From the NCBI GenBank assembly GCA_944385925.1, contig CALWZE010000009.1, positions 1 through 56,399 on the forward strand: a stretch of DNA of 56,399 nt, written 5' to 3'. Made by a program: the position numbers and the translations under genes. Below, piece after piece: positions 26,913 to 35,239 of the stretch. The notes beneath the pieces are model-generated. The model saw only the letters and a program-made list of their open reading frames with translations. It was not told the origin of the DNA and did no database searches. Source of the DNA: an uncultured Clostridia bacterium (GTDB lineage Bacteria > Bacillota > Clostridia > Oscillospirales > Ruminococcaceae). Every line of letters starts with the position of its first letter. Positions within the stretch are counted from its first letter, which is position 1.

Positions 26913-27912
26913 CCGTGCCGTAAATTATGTCAAAGCCCATCGCTTGCCTTTCTTTATCGTGTTCGCTGTGCTGGTGCTGGCTTTTCCCATCATTATTCCA
27001 AGCAATTTTGTTCGCGGAATCGCCGTACGCACCGTACTGTATATGCTGTTTGCAAGTTCTCTGAACCTCATTAACGGATACTGCGGGCATTTCAGCATCG
27101 GGCATGCCGGCTTCATGTGCATAGGCTGCTACACGGCCGGTCTGCTCGCCACCAAGGCGGGGCTTGGTTTCTGGCTGATCGTCCCGATCAGCGGCATCGT
27201 CACCTCGCTTTTCGGACTGCTCGTCTTTCTGCCGACCAACCGGCTTTCCGGCATGTATCTGTCGATCGTCACCCTCGGCTTTGCCGAAATCGTCCGCATC
27301 ATCGTGCTGAACTGGACCAGCCTGACCAACGGTCCGCTGGGCGTAAAGGGTATTCCGAGCATCAAACTTTTCGGCCTTAAGCTGACCTCTACCACGGAAT
27401 ATTACTACGTCATCCTCTTTTTGCTCGTCCTCAGCCTTTTCTGCATGTACCGCATCCTGCATTCCAGAGTCGGAAGAGCCTGGATGTCTATTCGGGAAAA
27501 TCCGGACGCGGCCTGTTCGCTGGGCGTAGAGCTTGCCAAATACAAGGCGATCAACTTTGTTGTCGGCGCATTCTTCTGCGGTGTTGCCGGCTGCTTCATG
27601 GCTTTCTATTATCGCTATATCGACACGACCATGTTTACCATTGACGAGAGTTTCAACGTGCTGTCCATGGTCATCGTCGGCGGCATGGGCACCCTGGTCG
27701 GACCCATTCTCGGCGCTTTTGTCATCAACCTCATCACCGAGACCTTCCGCTTTGCATCGGAATACCGCATGCTGCTGTACGGCATCCTGATCATTCTGAC
27801 CATGTGGATCCGTCCGCAGGGAATCGCCGGCGCCTCCAACAGCGTTCTTGCAACCAAGCGGATGGCCAAGCGTGTTCAATCCGCCGCCAAGGCAAAAAGA
27901 TCGGAGGCGTAA
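26905..27912 (+). CDS. livM: Branched-chain amino acid-type ABC transporter permease LivM
   Basis: A 335-residue membrane protein. The start at 26905 (MLNRAVNYV) is chosen because AAAGGAGG lies just before it and because it overlaps the end of livH by eight bases, as is usual; a longer in-frame extension runs back inside livH. Family features are INGYCGHFSIGHAGFM near residue 54 and MSIREN near 192. It is the second permease subunit. Confidence 0.93.
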   Translation: MLNRAVNYVKAHRLPFFIVFAVLVLAFPIIIPSNFVRGIAVRTVLYMLFASSLNLINGYCGHFSIGHAGFMCIGCYTAGLLATKAGLGFWLIVPISGIVTSLFGLLVFLPTNRLSGMYLSIVTLGFAEIVRIIVLNWTSLTNGPLGVKGIPSIKLFGLKLTSTTEYYYVILFLLVLSLFCMYRILHSRVGRAWMSIRENPDAACSLGVELAKYKAINFVVGAFFCGVAGCFMAFYYRYIDTTMFTIDESFNVLSMVIVGGMGTLVGPILGAFVINLITETFRFASEYRMLLYGILIILTMWIRPQGIAGASNSVLATKRMAKRVQSAAKAKRSEA

Positions 27913-27915
27913 AAG

Positions 27916-28704
27916 ATGTATATCCTTGAAAGCAGAAAGGTAAGCAAACATTTCGGAGGCCTGAAGGCCGTCGATCAGGTGGATATGCAGGTCGAAAAGG
28001 GAGAAATTTTCGGCATCATCGGCCCAAACGGCGCCGGAAAAACCACCTTTTTCAATCTCTGCGCGGGCACCTATCCCGTGACCTCGGGCGAAATCCTCTT
28101 TAATGGCGCGAACACCACCAACAAACCGCCGCACGAGATGGCGCGTCTGGGACTGGCCCGCACCTTTCAGAACATCAAGCTTTTTGATTATATGACCGTC
28201 GAAGAGAACATCGCGGTCGGATTTCACATTCACACCAGGACCAATGTCTTTGACGCCGTGCTGCACACCAGGCGGTATAAAAACGACGAGGCGCTGATCC
28301 GGGAGCGGACAGCGGAAATTCTGGAATTCGTCGGACTTACGCCCTACGCCAAGGTCAAGGCAAGCAACCTTTCCTACGGCATCCAGCGCAAGGTGGAGAT
28401 CGCCCGCGCGCTGGTTCTCAAACCAAGCCTTCTGCTGCTGGACGAGCCGGCTGCCGGCATGAACCCCAGCGAAACCCAGGAGTTGCTTACCTTTGTCCGC
28501 AAGCTGAACGCGGACGGGTACACCATCGTGGTAATTGAACATGATATGAAGTTCATCATGAATCTCTGCGACCGGATTCTTGTGCTGAATTACGGAAAGA
28601 AAATCTGCGAGGGCACGCCGGAGGTCGTAAAGAATAACGCGGCCGTTGCGGAGGCCTATTTCGGGAAAGGGCTTGCAGTGAACGGAGGGAATGCAGATGC
28701 TTAA
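27916..28704 (+). CDS. livG: Branched-chain amino acid-type ABC transporter ATPase LivG
   Basis: A 262-residue ABC ATPase with Walker A GPNGAGKTT near residue 36, signature LSYGIQRKVEIAR near 154 and Walker B LLLLDEPAAGMNP near 175. The C-terminal part ends with the LivG-type EAYFGKG stretch. It starts three bases after livM. One of the two ATPases of the heterodimer that powers the importer. Confidence 0.94.
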   Translation: MYILESRKVSKHFGGLKAVDQVDMQVEKGEIFGIIGPNGAGKTTFFNLCAGTYPVTSGEILFNGANTTNKPPHEMARLGLARTFQNIKLFDYMTVEENIAVGFHIHTRTNVFDAVLHTRRYKNDEALIRERTAEILEFVGLTPYAKVKASNLSYGIQRKVEIARALVLKPSLLLLDEPAAGMNPSETQELLTFVRKLNADGYTIVVIEHDMKFIMNLCDRILVLNYGKKICEGTPEVVKNNAAVAEAYFGKGLAVNGGNADA

Positions 28705-29407
28705 CGTTTCGGATTTGAGTGTAAAATACGGATATGTTCAGGCTTTGGACCACATTTCCTTCAAGGTCGGCGCGCATGAAATCGTTTCCCTGATCGGAGC
28801 CAACGGCGCGGGAAAAACGACCACCCTGATGGCGATTTCCGGCATGGTTGCCAAGGAAAGCGGCAGCGTTGTCTTTGACGGTGAGGATATTTCACAGGAA
28901 AAGCCCCACCTGATTGCCGCGCGCAGCCTCTCGCACATTCCGGAAGGACGCCGGGTATTTGCAAAGCTCTCGGTGGAGGACAACATTATCTCCGGCGTAC
29001 TGATCGACAAGAAGGTCAGCAAAACCGAGTTGAAAAACCGCATTGAGGAAATGTATTCCCTGTTCCCCCGCTTGAAGGAGCGCCGCACTCAGGACGCGGG
29101 CACTCTCTCAGGCGGCGAGCAGCAGATGCTTGCGATCGCCCGCGGACTGATCAGCAAACCGAAACTGGTCATGCTGGACGAACCCTCCCTCGGGCTTGCG
29201 CCGATCGTCGTGGAGGAGATTTTCGAGCTGATCGAACGGATCAATCAGGCGGGGACAACCGTCCTGCTGATTGAACAGAATGCAGGGCTTGCGCTGCAAA
29301 TCGCGGACTATGCCTATGTTCTGGAGCTTGGAAAAATCGCGTTGGAAGGAAAAGGCGCGGAGCTTTTGCAGAATCCGGAAGTCAAACGCGCTTATCTCGG
29401 CGTATAA
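28697..29407 (+). CDS. livF: Branched-chain amino acid-type ABC transporter ATPase LivF
   Basis: A 236-residue ABC ATPase with Walker A GANGAGKTT near residue 35, signature LSGGEQQMLAIAR near 137 and Walker B LVMLDEPSLGLAP near 159. The ATG at 28697 is preferred over the one at 28691 because the GGAGGG site is too close to the latter. The frame overlaps livG by eight bases. The last gene of the importer operon, followed by a terminator at 29461. Confidence 0.94.
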   Translation: MLNVSDLSVKYGYVQALDHISFKVGAHEIVSLIGANGAGKTTTLMAISGMVAKESGSVVFDGEDISQEKPHLIAARSLSHIPEGRRVFAKLSVEDNIISGVLIDKKVSKTELKNRIEEMYSLFPRLKERRTQDAGTLSGGEQQMLAIARGLISKPKLVMLDEPSLGLAPIVVEEIFELIERINQAGTTVLLIEQNAGLALQIADYAYVLELGKIALEGKGAELLQNPEVKRAYLGV

Positions 29408-29460
29408 GCCACAATACCCAGCGCCGAAAAGTCGTTTTTCCGGCCTGCCTTTTACGGAAA

Positions 29461-29504
29461 CAGCCGCGGACAGGGACCAGTGCCCTGTCTGCGGCTGATT
29501 GTTT
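29461..29504 (+). terminator. Terminator of the Liv importer operon
   Basis: Positions 29461-29475 and 29483-29497 form a 15-bp stem with one G-T pair, followed by a T-rich tail. It lies 54 bases after livF. Confidence 0.8.
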
Positions 29505-29642
29505 TGCCTGCTTATGCTAACTGCCGAGGAGCGTAAAAACAAGGAATCGTATTTGTCCGCGGCTTCGATCCGCCTTTATTCGGGCCTTGCACCGTCTTTC
29601 GCCGCCCCGTAATTCGCGCAGACGGCGTTTTAAAACAACGCC

Positions 29643-29748
29643 TTGCTTTTTTGCACAGGATGCTTTATAATAGCTCTGCGTCAACAGGTCGCTTCGTTTG
29701 ATACATTATCGCCAACAAGTGTATGCTTGCTGGTGTTTTTTTATGGTC
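29643..29748 (+). promoter_or_regulatory. Promoter and possible attenuator leader of the MATE gene
   Basis: TTGCTT at 29643-29648 and TATAAT at 29666-29671 are 17 bases apart. The leader then holds GCCAACAAG (29711-29719) facing CTTGCTGGT (29726-29734) and a run of seven T residues, which resembles an intrinsic terminator 20-odd bases before the ribosome binding site. This could be a conditional attenuator controlling the exporter. I recognise no known riboswitch in it. Confidence 0.5.
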
Positions 29749-29768
29749 TAAGTTTTGGAGGTGCTTCT

Positions 29769-31133
29769 ATGTCTGATCGGCAGGAAATCGGCCGCAACAG
29801 TTTCCTGACCGGACCCATTCTGGCTCCGCTGGTTCGTTTTGCGCTGCCGCTTATGCTTTCCCTTTTGCTGCAAGCCTTTTACGGCGGTGTTGATCTCGCG
29901 GTTGTCGGCCGCTATTCCCCGACAGCAAGCGTTTCCGCCGTTGCAACAGGCAGTCAGATCATGCAGGCGATTACGGCGCTGATCACCGGTCTGACGATGG
30001 GCGTCACCGTTTCGGTGGGCAAATCCATCGGCGCGCAGGATAAAGATGGGGCCGGGCGGGCAGTCGTCGGGCAGATCCGCCTGTTCGCCGGCGTCACGGT
30101 TGTGCTCAGCGTTGTCATGATCCTTTTTGCGCCGCAGATCGCCGCTCTGATGAACGTTCCGGAGCCGGCGGTTGCCGAAACCGTCCGCTATGTGCGTATC
30201 TGCTCTTCCGGTATTATTTTTATCGCTGCCTATAACGGGATCAGCGGCATTTTTCGCGGCATCGGCAATTCCCGCACGCCCTTCCTGTTTGTGCTGATCG
30301 CCTGTCTCGTAAACGTTGTACTGGATCTTATCTTCGTCGGCGTGTTCGGCATGGACGCGGCCGGGGCCGCGATCGCCACAATCATTGCACAGGCTGTAAG
30401 CGTCCTGTTTTCGCTGGGCTATATGCGCAAAAATCCGCTTCCTTTTTCTGTGTCGGCGCATTGGAAAAACGCCGGAAAATCCATCCTCAGCATACTCAAA
30501 ATCGGCGGACCTATCGCTTTGCAGGATTTTCTGACGACCCTTTCTTTCCTGATTATCACCAGCATTGTGAACACGCTTGGCCTGATTGCGTCGGCAAGCG
30601 TTGGAATCACCGAAAAACTCTTTGTATTTCTTTCCATCGTTCCCTCAGCGTTCATGTCGGCGCTCTCCACCTTTGTTGCGCAGAATATGGGCGCCGGAAA
30701 TCCCGTCCGCGCCAGGCGTGCCCTGTTTTTGTCCCAGGGGCTTTCTGCCGTTTTCGGCGTCACCGTGTTTTCTCTCACCTTTTTTGCCGGCGGGCCGCTT
30801 GCATCGGTGTTTGACAATGACCCTGCCGTGCTTGCCGCCACAGCGGAATATCTGCGCGGATGTTCTTTTGAATATCTGATGATCCCGCTGACCTTCTGTC
30901 TTCTCGGCTACTTTAATGGCCGGGAGCACACCGCCTTTGTCATGGCGCAGGGCTTGATCTCTGCCTTTCTGATCCGCGTTCCGCTTTCTTACTACCTCAG
31001 CCGTCTGCCAAACACCGGGATGTTCCTTATCAGTCTTGCGGTGCCGATCTCCGGCGGCGTAAGCCTGGCGCTTTGCCTGTTTTATTTCCTGCGCCTCTCC
31101 CATCGCGACAAACTGCAATCCGCCATTCGTTAA
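29769..31133 (+). CDS. MATE family efflux transporter
   Basis: A 454-residue membrane protein with about twelve helices in two halves, each beginning with a LPLMLSLLLQAFYGGVDLAV- or GPIALQDFLTTLSF-type segment as in NorM/DinF-like MATE pumps. The ATG at 29769 follows GGAGGTG; a longer upstream frame is rejected. MATE pumps use Na+ or H+ gradients to expel cationic compounds. It is a single-gene unit with a structured leader upstream and a hairpin at 31252-31290 downstream. Substrate unknown. Confidence 0.9.
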   Translation: MSDRQEIGRNSFLTGPILAPLVRFALPLMLSLLLQAFYGGVDLAVVGRYSPTASVSAVATGSQIMQAITALITGLTMGVTVSVGKSIGAQDKDGAGRAVVGQIRLFAGVTVVLSVVMILFAPQIAALMNVPEPAVAETVRYVRICSSGIIFIAAYNGISGIFRGIGNSRTPFLFVLIACLVNVVLDLIFVGVFGMDAAGAAIATIIAQAVSVLFSLGYMRKNPLPFSVSAHWKNAGKSILSILKIGGPIALQDFLTTLSFLIITSIVNTLGLIASASVGITEKLFVFLSIVPSAFMSALSTFVAQNMGAGNPVRARRALFLSQGLSAVFGVTVFSLTFFAGGPLASVFDNDPAVLAATAEYLRGCSFEYLMIPLTFCLLGYFNGREHTAFVMAQGLISAFLIRVPLSYYLSRLPNTGMFLISLAVPISGGVSLALCLFYFLRLSHRDKLQSAIR

Positions 31134-31251
31134 AAACAACCGCAAAGCGGCAGTTCCTTCGCGGATAGAATCTCGATGCGGATCACTACCGTGATATTGA
31201 CGTCTTATTCACAAGTTTTTTTGATTGTTATTCTACATTGCCAAAATCAAG

Positions 31252-31297
31252 AAACCGGTTGAGCACTTCGGAAAAGCGCTCAACCGGTTTTCTTTTT
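31252..31297. terminator. Bidirectional terminator between MATE and bactofilin genes
   Basis: Positions 31252-31264 and 31278-31290 are a perfect 13-bp inverted repeat. A T-rich stretch follows on the plus strand and a weaker one on the minus strand, fitting the two convergent genes. Confidence 0.75.
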
Positions 31298-31390
31298 TAT
31301 CTTCGGATATTTCCGCCGCTTGCGGGGACTGCGGTCTGCCGGACAATCTGCACTTGTATGTATAGCTGACAAACCGCAGGCTTGCGCCGG

Positions 31391-31846
31391 TTAAATTTCA
31401 TCCGTTTCGAAGTCCTGCTCTTCTTCGAGTATAAAACTGCCGGACGGCTGGCTGTTATGCGGCACCGCCGGGACCGTCTGATCTCCCATCTGGCAATTTC
31501 CGTTAAAGACCGAACCGTCTGCCACAACAAATGAAGCGGTTTGGACATCGCCAATAAGCCGTCCGCCGGAAACGATCTCCACCCGCTCAGTCGCCTTCAC
31601 CTGGCCCACAAGCTGGCCGGCGATTAATAGCCTGTCTGCTGTCACATTTCCCTTGATTTCACCGGTTTCGCCAACAATTACCAGTCCCGAAACTTCTGTA
31701 TCTCCCATCAGTTTTCCGTCAATCCGAAGGGTCGCGCTGCCTGTGATCTTGCCGTCAAATACGACGCCCGCTCCAATAATTGTCTCGATCATATTTTCAT
31801 TTGCTTTGCTGCTGACAATAGGCATATTTTCTTTTTTCGCAAACAT
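31391..31846 (-). CDS. Bactofilin family polymer-forming protein
   Basis: A 151-residue protein. The core (about residues 20-115) is the beta-helical bactofilin domain with regularly spaced G.I.G.... repeats: IIGAGVVFDGKITGSATLRI, TGEIKGNVTADRLLIAGQL, GGRLIGDVQTASFVV. Short polar tails flank it, as in bactofilins. These proteins assemble into cytoskeletal filaments that anchor cell-wall enzymes. The gene lies immediately downstream of an M23 peptidase gene on the same strand, a classic bactofilin partnership in cell-shape control. Confidence 0.92.
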   Translation of the reverse strand: MFAKKENMPIVSSKANENMIETIIGAGVVFDGKITGSATLRIDGKLMGDTEVSGLVIVGETGEIKGNVTADRLLIAGQLVGQVKATERVEIVSGGRLIGDVQTASFVVADGSVFNGNCQMGDQTVPAVPHNSQPSGSFILEEEQDFETDEI

Positions 31847-31909
31847 TGTTTTATCCTTTCTTTCCCAAAGTATTTTTCTGAAAATCTGATTTTAACGCGT
31901 GCGATTAAA

Positions 31910-32794
31910 TTAAGGCAGCAGGATAAGCGGATTGATCACCTGGCCATCCTGCCGCAGTTCATAATGCAGATGGCTGCCGGTTGCACGCCCGCTGGCGCCC
32001 ACCAGTGCGATAAGCTGGCCCTTTTCCACCTGATCTCCCTGAGAAACCTCCAGTTTGCTGCAGTGCGCATAAAGCGTTTCATAACCGTTTCCATGGTCGA
32101 TGACAATATAATTTCCATATCCTGCCGACCCGTTTTTTGCAATCACTACCTCGCCTCGGCCTGCGGCATAGATAGGGGTGCCGTATTCTGCAACGAGATC
32201 CAATCCGCTGTGGGTAGAAAGCTCATAGGTAAAAGGGTCAACCCGGACGCCGAAGGAGGAGGACATTTTATATGATTCCAGCGGCCAGCTGTCGGGAATT
32301 CGCCCGGCAGAGTTTTCCCAGTCATATACTTCCTGCTCAAGCTCCTGTGTATCGGACAGATACTCGACATAATACTCATCCAATGCATAGAGCGTCGTGG
32401 ATAAGCGCGAAAACCGTTCGTTTAATTCTCCGTCTCCCAGATGTTTTCCCTCAAGCCAGGGCTGAAACGGTCCTCCTTTTGCATCAGGCACGTTCAGGCC
32501 GGAAGGTTCAAGCCCAATCGCCGCACGCACCTCGTCGGTCTGCTCGCTGGCCGCTTTTGCATAATCGGTAAGATTTTGCGCCAACTGCTCCAGATCGGTC
32601 AGTTGCTGTTCCTGTTCCGTGGTATTTTTTTTCAATCCGGTATTTTCCGCAGCAACAGCCTGCATCTTCCATGCCTCGATTGCAAATCCCGTCGTACAGC
32701 ACAGAAGTGCAAAAAGGGTCAGAAACGCCGCTGCAATCGCCCCTGCAGGCAAACGGAGTTTCGAGGGTGCTTTTCCGGAATGCGGAACCAGCAT
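31910..32794 (-). CDS. M23 family metallopeptidase, N-terminus uncertain
   Basis: A 294-residue protein: membrane helix near 18-40, a coiled-coil-like Gln/Glu-rich region at about 45-80, and a C-terminal LytM domain with THSGLDLVAEYGTPIYA (metal His and Asp) and GSHLHYELR. Such enzymes cut peptidoglycan cross-links. The ATG at 32794 has only a weak upstream site. The same frame continues upstream to about 32912 with protein-like sequence (YLGLNYTV before the Met) but no ATG, GTG or TTG start. A TTG at 32886 behind AGAAGGG is one frame off; a single-base change in the A-rich tract at 32863-32875 would join them. A shift, an assembly error or a truncated start are all possible. Confidence 0.85.
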   Translation of the reverse strand: MLVPHSGKAPSKLRLPAGAIAAAFLTLFALLCCTTGFAIEAWKMQAVAAENTGLKKNTTEQEQQLTDLEQLAQNLTDYAKAASEQTDEVRAAIGLEPSGLNVPDAKGGPFQPWLEGKHLGDGELNERFSRLSTTLYALDEYYVEYLSDTQELEQEVYDWENSAGRIPDSWPLESYKMSSSFGVRVDPFTYELSTHSGLDLVAEYGTPIYAAGRGEVVIAKNGSAGYGNYIVIDHGNGYETLYAHCSKLEVSQGDQVEKGQLIALVGASGRATGSHLHYELRQDGQVINPLILLP

Positions 32795-33658
32795 GACCGT
32801 ATAGTTTAATCCCAGGTAATCCCGGATTTTTTCCGTTTTGTACTGTGTGATTCCACCAACGGTTTCTTTCTTTTTATAAATTTCAAAAACAGTTATCCCT
32901 TCTAAAATTTAAGTAGATCCTTCAATTGTCCACGGATACGGGCGCAATTGACAATCCTGCATATTGTATCTTATTCCTGGAGCTTTTTAAAGAGGAATAA
33001 ATTCATCATTCCGAAGACGGTTTTAAAAGATTTTTTGCGCACTATTACCAGTTTATTCATATTATTTTCGGCAAATAGCCCATTTCAGAAAGAATCCGAA
33101 CAGCAAAACGGAGTTTAACGCAAAGCATTTCGCCTCAAAATCTTTTTCGCAAAGGGCTGTTGATTTGCCCAAATCTGATTGAAAAATCACAACAAAAATA
33201 AAGCGCTCAACCTGTTTTTTCCAAGGCTGTCCGGACCCATCAAAGAGAAGCGGGCACATTTTAGCCTGGTCTTTATCTTAAATGAATGGGTGGATAGTCA
33301 TACATGTTTTATCCAAAACGGACAACTGCCCTCATCGCTTGCAATGTCCGTATGAATATGACATAATATACGGGGTCTTGTTCTATTTCGAGGGCTGCAG
33401 TATATTTTGCATTAGCCAGCAAAAGCAGATCGAATTGCATATTTATTCAAAAATATTGCATTTGCAGAATCTTTATATATTATATCCACTTCATCCTATA
33501 CCACTGCTCGGATGCTCAGACATCAGTCATATCCATCTCTGTATTTATCGGACTGCGTTTTTTGCCGTAAAACCGTTTTAATTAAAGTTCACAATAAAAA
33601 ACTGTCTGACAGTTTCAATAGTTTTTAAGTGTGCAGAAACAGCCGGGAGATAATGTTT
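32795..33658. other. Long AT-rich intergenic region
   Basis: This 864-base region contains the possible N-terminal extension of the M23 gene (32795-32912), no supported gene between about 32950 and 33600, and an 8-bp inverted repeat (33599-33606 with 33608-33615) 44 bases before the MBOAT start that could be an operator. A loose promoter candidate is TTGCAT at 33456-33461 with TATTAT at 33478-33483. Short frames here lack ribosome binding sites. Confidence 0.5.
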
Positions 33659-35224
33659 ATGCTTTTTACTTCATTTAATTTTTTCTGTTTTTTTGCGTTG
33701 GTATTGATACTGTTTTATTGTGCACCGCGCAAAATCCGCTGGGTGGTCTTACTGTGTGCAAGTCTGGTCTTTTGTTGGAGCTTTAATCATGTATTAAGCC
33801 TGCATCTGATCCTCAGTGCATTGATTGCGTGGTCAGCCGGAAAACTGATGGCCAAAAACTTTGCATCTGAAACAGCAGCGCTTGCTCAAATCGATCGAAA
33901 AGATAAAGAGCAGCGCAAAAAGATAAAAAACACATTCGCACTAAAAAGAAAAAAGGTTCGGACCGGTTCGTTAATTTTGTTAATCGGCTCGCTGCTTTTA
34001 TATAAGTTTTATAATCCGGTGGTCGATGTAATTTCCCGGACGGACGCTTCCGGCATATTTGTTCGCATTGCTGTTCCTGTCGGTATCTCATTTTATATTT
34101 TGCAAATTTCTTCCTATGTGATGGAAGTTCATGACCACAATCTGGAAGCGGAACCGAATTTTGCCCGCTTTTTGTTATTTTCCAGCTGGTTTCCATGTCT
34201 GCTGCAAGGGCCGATCTGCCGGTATGCGCAGATTGCACCTGAACTGCGCTGTGAACGAAAATTCGAATATGATGCTTTTGTTGCGGGATTTGCAAGAGTT
34301 TTGGGCGGCTTTTTCAAAAAGCTGATCATCGCCGACCGTTTGGCTATCCTGACAAGCACCATCTATGACAATTATGCCTCCTATGCCGGCCCAGCCATTA
34401 TATTTGCAGCCGTTGGGTACGCTTTACAGCTTTACTGCGACTTTTCCGGCGGCATAGACATGGCGCTTGGATTTTCACGAATGCTCGGTGTTAATCTGCC
34501 GGAAAATTTTCGCCGTCCATATTTTTCGCAAAGCGTTTCAGAATACTGGCGGCGCTGGCACATCACTTTGGGCAGCTGGCTGAAGGATTTTGTTTTTTAT
34601 CCCCTGACCCTGAGTCACGCCATGACCAAACTCGGAAAAAAATTACGAGGCAAAAATATTCGCGCTGCAAAGTATATTCCGGCGCTGCTTTCCATGGCCG
34701 GTCTCTGGTTATGCAGCGCAATCTGGCACGGAGAAGGCACGCAGTTCCTGTTGTGGGGGTTATTCCATTGGTGCATGGTCACGCTGGATACCTTAACTGA
34801 GGCCAAAACAGAAAAACGTATTGCCGCACTTCGTCCGCTCACGCAAAAAGGCGTCGCCGTTTTGCGCACATTATTGACTTTTTTGTGCGTTTCTTTCGGA
34901 GAGCTGATTTTTAGAGCCAACGGCATATCAGCCGCGTTTTCAATGATCGGCTCTATCTTTCGCGGATGGCAAACTCCTTTCCTGTTGACCGAACTGGGGT
35001 TAGATGTTCCGGATCTCGTCGTTGCCGCTATCGGATTGGCTATACTCTTCGCATTTGAATTTATGCAAGAGCGCGGCAAGCTTGAAAACATGTCGGATAA
35101 AATCGCGCATTTTCCGCTGCTGGCAAGATGGTCGCTGCTTTTGGGCGGAATCGCTTTAATTGCCGTTTTCGGCGTTTACGGCGCAGGCTACGATCCGGCA
35201 CCATTCATCTATTTTCAGTTCTAA
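33659..35224 (+). CDS. MBOAT family O-acyltransferase, DltB-like, with C-terminal FIYFQF motif
   Basis: A 521-residue polytopic protein beginning MLFTSFNFFCFFAL, typical of AlgI/DltB. The ATG at 33659 fits GGGAG with 9-base spacing better than upstream starts. Conserved histidines are His301 in WRRWHITLGSW and His357 in AIWHGEGTQF. It ends FIYFQF, the hexapeptide whose Tyr acts as acyl shuttle in envelope acylation. In Dlt systems this motif is on the microprotein DltX; here it is fused to the MBOAT and no dltX is present. First gene of a four-gene operon with SGNH, ligase and carrier genes. It likely moves an activated amino acid from the carrier across the membrane. Confidence 0.9.
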   Translation: MLFTSFNFFCFFALVLILFYCAPRKIRWVVLLCASLVFCWSFNHVLSLHLILSALIAWSAGKLMAKNFASETAALAQIDRKDKEQRKKIKNTFALKRKKVRTGSLILLIGSLLLYKFYNPVVDVISRTDASGIFVRIAVPVGISFYILQISSYVMEVHDHNLEAEPNFARFLLFSSWFPCLLQGPICRYAQIAPELRCERKFEYDAFVAGFARVLGGFFKKLIIADRLAILTSTIYDNYASYAGPAIIFAAVGYALQLYCDFSGGIDMALGFSRMLGVNLPENFRRPYFSQSVSEYWRRWHITLGSWLKDFVFYPLTLSHAMTKLGKKLRGKNIRAAKYIPALLSMAGLWLCSAIWHGEGTQFLLWGLFHWCMVTLDTLTEAKTEKRIAALRPLTQKGVAVLRTLLTFLCVSFGELIFRANGISAAFSMIGSIFRGWQTPFLLTELGLDVPDLVVAAIGLAILFAFEFMQERGKLENMSDKIAHFPLLARWSLLLGGIALIAVFGVYGAGYDPAPFIYFQF

Positions 35225-35239
35225 AAGGGAGAAATCGCT

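Noticed and set aside
33282-33581. 99-codon plus-strand frame in the AT-rich gap before the Dlt-like operon
   Set aside because: Low-complexity Ile/Tyr/Cys-rich translation, no ribosome binding site; consistent with chance in AT-rich DNA.
32900-33660. Search for an attachment site (repeat of the tRNA-Arg 3' end) left of the Dlt-like operon
   Set aside because: No copy of the tRNA 3' end sequence was found in this region by eye.
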